In this document: piece after piece, positions 23,183 through 35,064 of the stretch
Layout of the letters: each line of letters opens with the position of its first letter
Position numbering within the stretch: the first letter of the stretch is position 1
Assembly (NCBI GenBank): GCA_013397845.1
Contig: VZTG01009145.1
Span: forward strand, 253,974-317,973
Length of the DNA: 64,000 nucleotides
From: Melanocharis versteri
Lineage: Eukaryota > Chordata > Aves > Passeriformes > Melanocharitidae
Reading direction: 5' to 3'
Made by a program: the position numbers and the translations under genes
The notes under the pieces: generated by a model
Database searches by the model: none
The model's input: the letters and a program-made list of their open reading frames with translations, nothing else
What the model was told of the DNA's origin: nothing

Positions 23183-24659
23183 CCCATGCTTTGGTCCTGA
23201 GCAGCATCAGCAGCTGCGGTGGTGCTGGGGCTGCTGCATCCTCTCCCAGGTCTGCAGCACCTCCAGCCACGGCCTTGGACAAGCCCAGCTGTCCTTGTCC
23301 CTCCACTGTGGTACCAGCGACAGCACCTTGTGTGACGGCTTCATGGCATCATTAATGTTTATGGTTTGGAGCTTCTCAGGTTGGGAGAGCGAAGGGTTGC
23401 TGTTTAATGGGCATCTCCACCGAGCATCGGAGGTGCCACCACACAACAGCCCTTTGTTCTCTCTTCTGAGATCATCCAGGACCCCTGGCCTTACTGGGTT
23501 AACGTGTTGCTGGTCTTGGCCCCTGTTGCTGCTGCGTTTTGCCCCCTCTCCCTTGCCCTCACTCCCCCTCTCTCTCTCGTCCTCCTCCTCTCCCGGCTCC
23601 GTAGCAGTTTCCTCGGGAGTGTTCAGCTAGCTGACACATTTGCCACAGATGGATGGTGCACACGGAGACAGCTGTCACTCCCGATTTGTGGTCCACTGCG
23701 TGACAGCAGGACTGATGCCTTCTGAAAGGCCGTCTCACGGAGCACATGCACTCTGACATTCTTCGAGATGAGCCCTACAGACACCTCTCAGTGGACCTCA
23801 GGAGAAGCTGGCAAGCGAACCCTTCCCGCTCCCCCTCCCCGGAGCAGCCTGCAGGCTGGAAGAAAGCAGCCACTCTGGTGTGCACACACACACAGGCACG
23901 GCCAACCTCCTTGGGTAGTTCTGTGCCACTACTGGCCTGCCGGGTCCCAGCCCGGCTGTTTGCTCCTGATGCTGGTGTATGAAGTGAGGCGGGCTGAGAT
24001 TTGCAGGAGGGAAAGGTCACCAGCGAAGCTGCTCTTTTCCCCTTTTCCGCCTTTTTAATTGCAGGAGGGAGGGATATGGGCTCCGATTCATTCTGTCACA
24101 GCAGCTGCCTCCAGCCTCTTGAGCTCCTCTGTCACAGCAAAAGCTGATGGACTTTGCAGCCACAGCTCCTTCAGGCCTCTCTGTCTTCTCCATCACCTGC
24201 GATGGTCTCCATCACCTCTGAACCACACAGCAAAATGGAAACCCCCTGTCTTGGCAGGGGTTTCCCCCCACCTTCCCACCTCAGCATTGCACAGGGGGGT
24301 TGGGCAGCTGCCCCAACAGGACCCCAACAGCTCCCCGGGAGTTCCTCTGACCAGCTCCAGGGCAGCTGCACAGGCAAGGCTGACTCAGGCAAGGCTGGCT
24401 CCTTGGAGGACAAAGCTCTCCCCCCTTAACCAGGCTCAGGCTTATCATTTCAGGCCCCAACCACAGATACCTGTCCTAGGCACTGACGTGTAGACACCTG
24501 AGTTTTCAGTTCTGAGACCTTCAGCAAAATCCTTCTGGTGGGACTTCCAGCTGAGCAGACAAAGCAGAACAGAGGAAATTGTCTTTAGCTCTGGGCAGAA
24601 GAACAAAACCCTCCAGACTCAAGACTCCATGGGAATGAGAACTTCCTCTGGTCCTCAGG
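23183..24659. other. Intergenic, no gene recognised
   Basis: Unique DNA with a short CA-rich run near 23,880-23,897 and pyrimidine-rich runs near 23,540-23,600. No exon recognised. Confidence 0.55.
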
Positions 24660-24795
24660 GAAATAAATTTCTTCCAGAAAACAGATATGCACAGCTGTTA
24701 ATTGTCCATTTGATTTGTCAAAGATTATAATCAAGGGAATAAGTCTTTCTAAAAGGGGAAACTTGAACTAATTCTAGAGAATATCATCTGGGTCA
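24660..24795. promoter_or_regulatory. Candidate conserved noncoding element with TCF/LEF-like sites
   Basis: A sharply AT-rich, non-repetitive island. TCAAAG at 24,718-24,723 and ATCAAGG at about 24,730 resemble TCF/LEF sites on opposite strands. TTAATTG and GATTATAATC add homeodomain-like cores. Function is inferred from motifs only. Confidence 0.3.
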
Positions 24796-26289
24796 CTCTG
24801 GAACTGGCTTGAGACTTCCCCATCTTCTCCAGTGTCTGAGCCCACGACATGGGACACAACAAGCTGGTGGCTGCACAAGGTCATGCAAAAAGTCCTTCTA
24901 GCAAGGCGTCTGGTGGTGCTTAACAGTGGAAACCCCAGGGAGAGGACACAGGCAGAGCAAACTCACAGGAGACTTCTCTTGGGCACTCTCCAAGCCTCCT
25001 ACTGGTCAAAGCTGGAGGATTTTATGAACCAGGTGTGATTTCTCCGTATTTAGTGACTCCAGTTGGAGCTCCCACCTCAGCAGTGCCTGGCTGGGTTCGC
25101 CCATCCCTCCCGTTCCAAAGTCCTTGTGAGCCATCCAGTTCCTGAACATTCACGAGTACAGAACCACAAGGACATCAGTTATCCTGGTTACTTTCATCCC
25201 TCGACTCCTGTTCTCGTTCTCTGGGAGAAGGCTGAGTCTGTTAGCAGGAGCCTGCTCATCAAGGAGAGAGTGTGATTTGCACCAGGACTCGGATTCCCTC
25301 GATCCTTCAGCAACAGGAACAGTGTCTCCCACCAGGGTCTGAGCTGTGTTGCCTTTGAGCTTCCCAGCTGGATGCAGCTCTGTGATCTGGGCAAGGACAC
25401 CTCCAGCCTGGTGGGGGGTCATGTCAAAGTGGGATCAGCATGAGAGGAAGGTGTTCGGTGGGATGGGGATCCTGGCCAGGGGGATGGGGCACTTATCCAG
25501 CCCCAAAGCTGGGAAAGCATGTTTGTGTATGGCAAAATACACAAGGGTAAGTGTGGATCCAGTAAGAAATTCCACAATCAGAACCATGAGTTCGAGATTG
25601 CTGAAAGTCACTGAGAACCTCAGGAAGAGGCTGAAGTGGGACCCAAGCGAAGTTCAAACCAAAGAGAAAGGAGCAGAGCCATTTCCCTCCTGATGAGAGC
25701 ACCCGGAAAGAGAGAGCACCTGCTCTGTCTGAACGATTCGCCTGTCCCGTTCCATCAGGCCATCCCTCAGCAGGGCTGTCTGATCCCAGAAACGGGTACT
25801 GCCCTGCTCTGAAGATCACAGCTGTGGCTGAGAGGAAGTGTCCCCACAGGGGACTGTGCTCCTCAGCTGGAAAGAACGGAGCTCTCCCAAAGCCTCGGCA
25901 GGCTCTAGTCTGACACACAGCAGTGTATCCCTGGAGAAGGACATCCAGGGGGACATCCTTTGCTCTGACACAGCCATTTTAACCGAGGTTGGGAAGACCA
26001 GACCTCCTGGCACTGCCATGGGCCCCTCTGCAGCAACACCACAAAGCTCCAGGACAGACAGGGACACCAGAAGCAATTGTGCTGTGACAATGTGGCACTG
26101 AGGAAATCCTGGTCCATCTGGACAAGGCGTGCTCAGACCAGGCATTGGCATCTCCATGACTTTCCCTCGGAGATGCTCAGAATGAAGAGAACTGGTGAGG
26201 CTGAGCTTTAGCAGGATGGAGGTGTGAGCTCCAAGGGAGGAGAGCTCAGCTCAGCCCAGCTCTGATGAACCAAAGGCTCAGACACAACC
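24796..26289. other. Intergenic, no gene recognised
   Basis: Unique DNA; no exon, repeat or RNA gene recognised. Confidence 0.55.
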
Positions 26290-26795
26290 CCAGCTGGAGT
26301 TCTGGGGGCAGTTTTGGGTACCACAATACAAACAAGATCTAAACCTATTAAAGAGCCACCAGAAGAGGGCCATGAGGGTGGTAGAGGGTCTAGAGGGCAA
26401 TAAAGCCAGGTAAGGAGTGGCTGAAGTTACTTGGTTTGAAAAGAGGAGACAGGGGAGAGAGGCTCACTGGGGGCTGCAGCTCCTCCTGAGGGGCAACTCT
26501 GATCTCTGCTCTGTAAGAGGACCTGAGGGAATGGTGGAGCTGTGTCAGGGGAGGGTCAGGTCAGATATCAGGAAAAGGTTCTTCCCCCAGAGGGTGCTGG
26601 GCACTGCCCAGGCTCCCCAGGGAATGGGCACGGCCCCGAGGCTGCCAGAGCTCCAGGAGCATTTGGATACCGCTCCCACGGATGCATAGGGTGAGGTTGT
26701 TGGGGTGTCTGTGCAGGGCCAGGAGTTGAACCCATGATTCCTGTGGGTCCCTTCCAGCTCAGGATATTCCATGGTTCTATGATTCCAGATGCCTT
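26290..26795 (+). mobile_element. CR1 LINE fragment, longest in the window
   Basis: About 500 bases of a CR1 3' part of a different subfamily. It has a GGGCAGTTTTGGGTACC block, GAGCTGTGTCAGGGGAGGG, ATCAGGAAAAGGTTCTTCCC, and a terminus TCCCTTCCAGCTCAGG followed by TTCTATGATTCC. Strand is +. The copy at 61.6 kb belongs to the same subfamily. Confidence 0.93.
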
Positions 26796-28079
26796 CTGCC
26801 CAGACAGGCCCTTCAGTGCAGACACATCACCAGCCCGACCCTTGGCCCTTCAGTTCCTAAGGTGCTCTAAGAAAATCTTTGCTCATGACCTCATGGGGCT
26901 CAGCTCCAGATACCCCGTATTTAGATGGTCCTTATCAGATGCCACCTCGAATTCCTCATGTTTGTGCCACCTGAAGATGGGAATCCCTCACCCAGGTTCA
27001 GCTGTGAGTGTACTCAAGGTTCCAGAATTGTTTCACTTGAGTGGTGTAACACAAAATTATTTTTCCTCCCAATATTTCTGAAGGAGGTAGAAATGCAGCT
27101 CAGAAGATGCAGGTTTGTGGGCAGGGTCTGGGACCTTGGGAGCACACTGTCAGCTCAGCCGAGGTTGGGATGTTTGGGAAGGGAACAAACAAAATTTTTG
27201 ATGAAAAATTCTTAGGTTTTGAACCTTAACAAAATACAAACAAAAACATTAGGTAAAACCCCCACCATATTCATAATTAAAACAGGAACCCATCATCATG
27301 GACAGAGAAATGACCCATCTGTGCTGTATGTGACCAAGTGCAGCAGAAGACATCAGGCTCCAAGGATGACTCTGGATTTGGGAGGGACGTCATCACCTCA
27401 TGTCCCCTTTCTGAGGACAGGGAGGCCAAGGCTTTCCCAGAGGAGCTCCAGCCAGGAGCGCCCTACCCAGAACAGGAGAATGGCGTGCCCTGCTTGGCTC
27501 CAGCCGAGAGACACAGGAGGAGAGCACAAAAGCAGGACGAAAGCACGTTGCCCTGGGGAGCTGGTGGGGTGGTGGCAGTGGTACCAAGGATTGAGAAGGC
27601 ACCAGGTAAAATGTGGTGCAGAAGATGGTGAAACTGGGATTTCTGCAGCCTCTGCTCTGCACAACCAGCTGTGCACCCCTGCTGGGGAGGCGGGATGGGG
27701 AAAAGGAAGAAAACTTCTGCTTATTCTGGAGAAAAGTCCTCAAACCATGAGAACATCTGGCAGGACAGCAGGTGCAGCAGCCTCCTGCCTGTCCTTCCTG
27801 TCCCCACCATGCTGGTGGCCAGGACACTCTGGCCTGGCTGTGCTGGGAGCTCCCTGCCAGCCCCTTTCCCTCGGATGGGTGAAGGCAGCAGCCCTCATTC
27901 CACGCACCACACGGAGATTTCCTGGCCAGCACCCCGATCCAGGAGGTGCCATCTCAGTAACTTTGCACCCGTGTGACAGCCCTGACGCCCCAGGATGCTG
28001 GGTGTGCTTAGGGCAGGATGGCTGGGAAGCCCGGAGAGTGCCCCATCCCTGCCCCGCCTGGCAGCACCGGGGGCATTGC
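26796..28079. other. Intergenic, no gene recognised
   Basis: The 293-codon frame at 27,219-28,100 (+) has no recognisable domain and is overlapped by frames on both strands. I do not support it as a gene. Confidence 0.5.
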
Positions 28080-28265
28080 TGGGGAGGGATAAATATTTAG
28101 TGATGGAGAGCTGCAGGTGGACGGCGGCACTCGGCAGAAGCTGCAGCCCCTCACCTGCTCGGAGGCGAGGCAGGAGAGCGATCAAGGTGAAGGCGCCTTC
28201 ACATCTCCCCGGCCTTGAACAGCAGATGAAAGGGCGCACTGGGAGCCAGGGATAACAAAAGGAGA
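28080..28265. promoter_or_regulatory. Candidate regulatory element upstream of a possible exon
   Basis: Contains GGATAAATATTTAG, a CpG-rich block, and GGGATAACAAAAGG, in unique sequence just upstream of the splice-bounded segment at 28,414. It could be a promoter or enhancer for that transcript. This is inference from position and composition. Confidence 0.25.
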
Positions 28266-28413
28266 GCAGGGAAAGTTCAGGTCAGGCAGGGATTTCAGGC
28301 TGGTGAGTTTTCCACTGAGAAATTCTCCCTGCCTCTTTCATGGTGATGAAGATCCTTTTAATTTTTTTTTCTTCCCCCTTTCTCCTCTCCTTCTTCTTTT
28401 CCTCTTTTGCCAG

Positions 28414-28615
28414 GCGGATAGCTGGGAGCCGCGGAGCATGTGATGCATCTTCCATATAGGGGCAGGAGCAAAGCAAGACCAACTGATGGACGCCCTAGGG
28501 CCAGACTTGCAGACAATATATAACCTACTGCATGATCTAAAACGCTTCCCACTTCCACAGAGCGAACATCAGGCAGAGAGGAGCCTCAGCGAGGGCAGAG
28601 GAGTCCTGTGTGCAG
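28414..28615 (+). other. Candidate noncoding exon (5' UTR of PRR35 or lncRNA)
   Basis: Preceded by about 50 bases of almost pure pyrimidine ending TTTTGCCAG (acceptor AG at 28,412-28,413), and followed by a consensus donor CAG/GTAAGT at 28,616. The 202 bases between have stops in all three frames near the start, so this is not a fully coding internal exon. An ATG at 28,486 opens a 43-codon frame to the donor, which could be a uORF or the start of an unknown coding exon. It lies on the same strand as PRR35, 18 kb upstream of its coding exon, whose 5' end is itself a splice acceptor and so needs an upstream exon. Confidence 0.35.
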
Positions 28616-31204
28616 GTAAGTCCCCCTCGTCTCCGTCTCCAGGAGGGTGTCCCAGGGAGGGGGAAGGTGCGAGGGACCTGCTCCGTGCCCAGCTGCCGTG
28701 CAGGCAGGTGGGATGGGGCAGTTGTTGCTGCCATCAGTGGGGATTTTTGAAGCCTTTTTGGTGTCAGCGGAGTTCAGGACGGTGGTGGAGAGAGTGGGAG
28801 ACGGAATCTGGCAGAGCCCAGCCTCAGCCCCTGTCCCTGCAAACACCGGACATCATGAGCGGGAGAGCATCCCGGGCCAGCCGACGTTCCTTTACCCGCA
28901 TTAATTGCTGTCGAGGTCCGCCTGGGCTGTGGGAAGCGCCTGGCTCCTGCCCGGCTGCTCTCCGGCATCTCCCTCCCATCACCGTCCCATCCCACCCGGC
29001 CCCGTCGGGGGTCCCTTTGCCTTTGACAAAGCAGCAAAAGGAATCCTCAAACAACTTTAAAAAGCACTTTTGCTCAGCCCGCCGCCTCCAGCGCCTGCCT
29101 GGCTGCCTTCACCTTCCTGCACTGGAATTTCCTTTGCAAGGGAAACTGTTCCCAGCTGGGACTGAAGGGGGGACGTGGGCTGGAGGCAACGGGGTGGCAA
29201 AACACAACCCAAAGTGTGCGGGCGAGGGTTTGTGCGGGTGTGTGTGTATGGAGGGGTCTGTGCAGCCCAGCTGCTGCAGCGTCCCTGTGCCACACACCCG
29301 GCCCCACGGAGGGGGAGCGGGCTCCGTGCCGGGGATAGTTTGTGTCCTGCTGAATGGAAAATCATCCTAGCAACAGCTCCGCACTCCGCGGGGCCTCGCC
29401 GCGTTTATGGCAGGGAGGGGTTGGTTTGCTTTGGGGTATCGACTGCGCCTGATGGTGATGCGGGGGTGGAGGAGCCCTGGCTATGTTTGGGGAACCTCCA
29501 TGAACTGCCAGACTCTTGGACAAGCTCTGTCAGTCCCGGACAAAAGGGACCCCGTAACTGTAATCGGGATGAAGATGGACAAAATCATTAAAATGAATGT
29601 TTTGGGGCATTTGGGTTTGTACACCCCCAGCAAGTGCACAGATGATAAAACTGCTCTGTGGGTGCAAGGCTGAGGATGTTTCCCCTGCTCTGTGCCTCAG
29701 TTTCCCCATGTCTGCCAGGACCTGGGTCAGCCGCGCGCAGGGGCAGCGCTCGATGCGGTGCCCCAGTGCACGTAGGAAGGGTCAACCCAGGGGAGCATCA
29801 GAACCCAGCCACTGAGTGTAATTAAGACTGTATTTAGATAAGGGGACCCAGAGAACCTGCGACAGTCAGAGGCACCTCCGCGGCCGCCACGGGTGGGAGG
29901 AGGACGGCTGTGTCCCCACCACCCAGGCTGGGATGGGGTTACCCCGGCAGCACCCTGCACCCTGCTGTGGGCACGGCTGGAGATGCCCATGCTGAAGGCA
30001 ATCAGGTGTGAACAAGTTGGGTTATGGACCCAGGCTCTGAGCTGGGGGGCAGGGATGTGCCGGGGGCTGGCAGGGAGTCGAGGGTCTGTGCCGGGTGTCC
30101 TGCGTGGGGTCGGTGATTTGGGACAGCTCTGCTGCCATGAGCTTTTCCTGAGTGAGGAGCTTTTCCTGGGTGAGGGGTGGAAATCTGAGGGCTCTCAGTA
30201 GCTCAGCATCGCCGGGATCAGGCAGCACAGGAAGAGCTGGCAGGGGCTCAGGGAGTCCCCTGCCCTTGGCTCCGACCGCAGCGGACGAGAGGAGAGAACA
30301 CCTCATCCCCTTGGCTCCGGACCTTTGAAAATCCTTCCTGGTGGCAAATGGTCTCAGATTTCTGCACTGAAATGAGGACAGTGCAACCCCTCTCCAGCTT
30401 TTTGGAGCCCCCTTGGTTGTGTTCATGCCCCAAGATCCAGCTGTGAGCACGGCACTGAGCCGCTCCTCCTGGGTGCACAGGAACCGAGCGAAGCAGGATC
30501 TGAGCAAAATCTCAGCTAAATCAGGCCAAGCTGGTACTGCTGGGTGCCCCGTCCTGGTGCCACTGGTAAAGCAGGAGGGCCCCAATGCCGTACACTAGAG
30601 CCCAGACAGAGGGAGAGGCAAAGGTGCCAGGGATTTTTTTCCCCTCATGGGATAAGATAATCCCTTTCTCCCACCACTTTTCTCCTCACTGTTTTTCTCC
30701 TCTCCCACCCTTCCCAAATCTCAAATTTGGGACAAATTTCAGGGCACTTTCAGCCAAGGTGATGCCTTAAATCAGCCCTTCCTGTTCTCCCAGGCTCCAG
30801 ACTGGTTTTGGCCAGCAGTGCTGGGTTTGATGGGAGAGACATCAATAGCGTGAAGCATCCACTCCAGCGCCATTGCTTGATGTTCCCATCTCGATGAGCA
30901 CCATCTGGAGAAGGTTTTACCCCTGCGGTGCCTTACCCTGATCCAGGGATTGTGTCCTGGGTTTCTCAGTGACACAGCTGCGAGGGCGCTGCCTGTAGGA
31001 GCCACCAGCCCTGCTGGGAGCACCGGCTCTGCCGGGACCATACCAGGCACAGCTTCCAAGCTGAGAGCAGGACTCGTGTCCCTGCTCTCCTGCCAGCACC
31101 AGCTCTTGCTGGATCTGGAGATGCCTCAACTTGCTCTTCTTGGTCCCGGAGGTGGACTGGGTTACCCATCTTCGTGCTTGGTTGCCTGCCTTGGAGCCCA
31201 CCCT
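28616..31204. other. Intergenic or intronic, candidate element at 29,805-29,890
   Basis: No coding exon recognised. 29,805-29,890 has GTGTAATTAAGACTG and TTTAGATAAGGGG (GATA-like) next to a CpG-rich block. A small direct repeat of GAGCTTTTCCTG occurs at 30,139-30,174. Confidence 0.45.
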
Positions 31205-31300
31205 CTTTCTTGGGCTGTGTCCATGTTTGCATCAGGCTCAGGATCATTATTATTTGCAAATACTATAATTATTTCTGATTAGAGTGGTACAGAGGTGTGG
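31205..31300. promoter_or_regulatory. Candidate element with an octamer-like palindrome
   Basis: AT-rich island with ATTTGCAAAT at 31,252-31,261, a palindromic POU/octamer-like site, flanked by TCATTATT and ACTATAATTATTTC. Non-repetitive. Function is inferred from motifs only. Confidence 0.3.
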
Positions 31301-31517
31301 GGCTGACAGGAGGGTTGATGGGCACAGAGGACAGAGCTGTTGCTGTTCCACAGATCCTCCTCATGGTCCTGTGGAGCTTGGGAGGAGAATCCTCTGGATC
31401 TGGGGGAAAAGGGACCGACCCCACTCCTGACATGCCGTACGGCAAGCAGCGAGCTGCGAGCCCGGGTGGAGGGAGCCGCACGCAGGGCAGGGATTGCGGA
31501 GGATGCGATCGCTCTGC

Positions 31518-31728
31518 GGGATCCAGGGCGGTTTCCTGCCACTGCATCCCAAAGCCGGGGCAGGCACCGAGCCCGGCACTGGCAGTGCTGGAAAGGGCTG
31601 GCAGAGACACCTGATCCCTGCAGCACGGGCTCCTCTCCGGGATCCAGGGGGATTTCCTGGGCACATCAGGCGCCCCATCCCAAACCCGGGGCAGGCACCG
31701 GGAGCGCCGGGAAGGGCTGGCAGAGGCA
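31518..31728. repeat. Diverged tandem duplication of about 120 bases
   Basis: GGGATCCAGGG, TTTCCTG, CATCCCAAA, GGGGCAGGCACCG and AAGGGCTGGCAGAG occur in the same order in 31,518-31,613 and 31,639-31,728, offset by about 121 bases. There are small gaps between the copies. Confidence 0.75.
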
Positions 31729-34599
31729 GCGGGGCTGGCACAGCTGTGTGGCTTTCAGAGATGCTTGATCGATCGCTCCTTCCTCCCACTCCCCCCGCTC
31801 CCCCAATCCCCACATGCATTTTTCATGCTAACCCCTCCTGGGCAAAGGCTGTCTGCGCAGGAAAAGAAACAGAAAAAAACACAAAACACAACAAACCGCA
31901 ACCAAAATCTACGTTTGTTTCTCTGGTCCCCGGAGATTGTTGTAGTTTAAGGGCCAATCTATAGATTCAGGGCTGGGAATATCTTTGCTCCGTGAACAAA
32001 GAGGGATGAAAAAGCTCCCCGGGGCTTTTCTCAACCTTCTTCAGGTTGGCCCAGAGCTGGAAAAGGCTCTGTGCAGTGAAGGGTGCAAACTGGGGAGGCT
32101 GGAAAGGGGAGCTGTGCTCCTCTGCAGCTCTTCTCGGGCTCACAGCCCTCCCAGGATATGCTGGGATGCTGTGAGTAGTAACGCGGGTCCCTCCCTGGGG
32201 TACAAAGGGTCTCCTGGGCTCCTTGTGCTGCTGAAAGTCAATCCACACACGCAGACCTGGGTCCAGGGTGATCCCAGGCCACAGTGGCTGGGAAGGCTGG
32301 TGTATCCCTGGACTGATGCTGCCTGGCCCCCAGGAAGAGCTCAGATGAAGGTTTGAGTATTCCTCAGAGTTAGGATAAAACCTGCGGGGTTTGAGCAAAG
32401 GGCAGTTTTCAGGGTGAATCTCCTTTTTCGGTCTCCTGTTGTCAGTGAGAGATGTTCCCTTTTTGCTCCCCACTGTTGGGTGGCAGCGGTAAGACCCTGG
32501 AGCATTGCACAGCCCGTGTTTTCCCAGTGCTGGAATGCTCCCGTGACTTTCCCTCCCATCCCCGGCTCCTGCCCAGCCTGCGCAGGGAAGCTGGGAGCTG
32601 ACCGTGCGTCTGTGCTGAAGGACCGATCCTGGTGGGGTTCCCGGGATCCCTCCAGGCCCGCACTCCCCGCTGCATCCCTGGCACCCCGCTCCAGGCGCAG
32701 CACCGGCTGCTGCAGCCGCGGTACCTCGGGAGCGTCAGTGCCTGTGGCACCCGGGGCCAGACCCACCTCCTCCGGGTTTGTTAGCACGGTGATTCCAGCA
32801 GCATCCCCAAATTCCCATTATTTCCCTGTGAAGCCGATGGCACACGGCTCCCCCCGCCCCGCAGCGGTTTCTCTGGTCCGTGAAGAGCCCGGGCGGCGTG
32901 GGCAGGCACAGAGCATCCTCCCCGCAGCGCTCCCACCGCCCCCGGGACCAGGCGCCGGGGACGCGGCCGCAACGAGACGGCGTGTCCGGGGTCCAACGCA
33001 CGGGAGCGCTTCCCGTCTGACGGCGAAAGGGCATGGGCCAGAAATAGAAGGGGGAGGAGGACGCCGTGACCTTTCCAGCAGCCGGTGATGAATAAAACTT
33101 TCCGGCTACCTGTAGGAAGGCGCAGGGCAGGCTCCGTTATCGGCTCGTCAAAGGACNCTGTGAGCAGGACAGCCACAGCCGCGGCGCTCGGGGGGATTCC
33201 CGAGATGAGCCTGCCGGTGCCGGGCTCCAGAGGGTGTAGGGCTCCAGACAAGCGGTGGGCTCTGGCCGCGGCCGGGAGCTCTCAGGGTGGTCCCGGAGCG
33301 GAGCAGAGAGGGAGGAGAGGATGGCGGCTGCCACCAGCGCGAGCAGGAGGGCAGAGACATCTCTCTGCTGACGGGCTCCCGGGGGTCCTTTGGCTGCTCC
33401 CCTTGGGACACCCTTGGACAGGGGGGGATGGGATGTCCCCATGCTCAGCCATGTGCTCAGTGCAAAGGGTTGTCCCTTCAAGGCACCCCCAAAGACGCAC
33501 CCGGGATCCACCTCTGTGTCCACGCACCAGGGGACACCCAGAGGCAGCAGGGAGTGGGGTGCTGCAGCCGGCCGGGGTGCACACTGTCCCCACTAAAGGG
33601 CTCAGAAACGTCACCGCAAGCCTCACGGCAGCGGACCCCCGGAGGAACCTGCGGGCGGACTGCCCCCATCCCCTCCTCTTCCCCGCTCCGGGATGCAGTG
33701 GCATCCACCCGGACGGAGCGAGGCAGCCGTGCTGCCCCCACCGCAGTTGTCCCCCTGCTCGCTGACCCGGGCGGGGGGATGGCAGCCGGCCCCCCCGGCC
33801 CGCCCCTCGCAGATGGCGTGGGCAGCCAGCACAGGTGGCCCTGCGCCACGGCAGATTGGGGCCGGCTGCCTGCGGAGTGCCCGGGAAGGGCCGTGTCCCT
33901 GCCACGCTTCGGGGACCAGAGCAGAGCCAGGGCCCCCTCACGGCACACGGGGTGCAGAGCCAAGGGGGTCCCCACGGTGCTGTGCCCAGTGCTGGATCCA
34001 GCGCTTCAGCACCGACACCAGAGCCCTGTAAAACAATAAACCGAGGAGATGGGAGGGTGACAGGGAGCTGGTGGGTCAAGTGTGAGGGGGGACACGGGAT
34101 GTCCTCTCTTGGCCCCAAAGAGATGAGCTGGCCCAGGGCATCAGAAGGTTTTGGAAGGGTCCGATTTTAAGGAATTGCATTAAACAATGCCATGCAGGGA
34201 CAGCTTGATGCAGATGTCTGGACTGGATCCAACATCCTGTGAGGAGACTCTAAGGATACAGCTTCCCACAGTCCTTCCAGCCGGGGCAAACACCCTGGTG
34301 GGTGCCAGACACCCCAACTGGATGGTCTGGGACTCACTTCTAGGAGAAAAAGACCTGCAAGGGGAGAAGGGAAGCACCCAAGCTCCGAATCACCCCCACG
34401 TGGGGCTTCTGTCTCTCTCCGTGGGGGATGGTGCTCAGCCCACGCAGGGCACGAGCTCCAGGGTGGGCACGGAATGGCAGTGATGGTATCGGCTCCAGGG
34501 TGGGGATGATGGTGGGACTGTCCCAGCTCGAGGGGACCCTCCCGCGGCATAGAGGGGGATCTTGTGCTGGAGATGTGGTGCGGGAACCGTCAGGGCAAG
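31729..34599. other. Intergenic, CpG-rich at 32,870-33,330 and 33,640-33,920
   Basis: No gene recognised. The two CpG-rich stretches could be islands. Between them, 33,040-33,150 includes TGACCTTTCCAGC and GATGAATAAAACTTTCCGG, a possible conserved block. A single N lies at 33,157. Long frames on both strands here follow from GC content. Confidence 0.45.
33157..33157. other. Undetermined base (N)
   Basis: A single N in a GC-rich stretch. Confidence 0.99.
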
Positions 34600-35034
34600 G
34601 GTGGTGGCTGGAGCAGGTAAATCATTAATGCCGGAGAAAACCAGGCTGGCATCCTGCCCATCACTCGTCGATAGGAAAAGTTGATGTTGGAAGGGGGAAT
34701 TTTCACATGTAACCTTCCCCTCCCTTCTCTGCCTCCCCTCCGGGGGCAGCGGGCTGGAGCAAGGAGCCAGCCCGGAGCCACGCACGCACCCAGCCCCAAA
34801 CCAGCCNCCGATCCGCTCCCCGTCTGGCTCCCGCTCCCCCTCCCCGGTCGAAGCCCTGCCAGGGACATGGCAAATCAGCGCGAAGCCTGCGGGGCAAATC
34901 GGTACAAATGAGACCAAGCAAGAGGGTGGGGAGGGACGGCGAGGGGGGGGCGATGACTCCTGGGTTGGCGCTTCTGTTCCCGAGTTTGATGTTTCCTGCA
35001 AACAACCCTGTAAATGCTCAGGAGTGGCTTCGGA
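34600..35034. promoter_or_regulatory. Candidate conserved noncoding elements beside an assembly gap
   Basis: Two AT-richer unique blocks. One is at 34,610-34,725 (GGTAAATCATTAATGCCGG, TCGATAGGAAAAGTTG). The other is at 34,855-35,034 (GGCAAATCAGCGCG, GTTTGATGTTTCCTGC, CCTGTAAATGC). A purine/CpG-rich segment and one N at 34,807 lie between them. They are not CR1. Regulatory function is inferred. Confidence 0.3.
34807..34807. other. Undetermined base (N)
   Basis: A single N in a GC-rich stretch. Confidence 0.99.
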
Positions 35035-35064
35035 NNNNNNNNNNNNNNNNNNNNNNNNNNNNNN
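35035..35064. other. Assembly gap (30 N)
   Basis: Run of 30 undetermined bases followed by a CpG-rich segment to about 35,200. Confidence 0.99.

Noticed and set aside
27219..28100. 293-codon + frame
   Set aside because: No recognisable domain, and overlapping frames exist on both strands; consistent with chance in GC-rich sequence.
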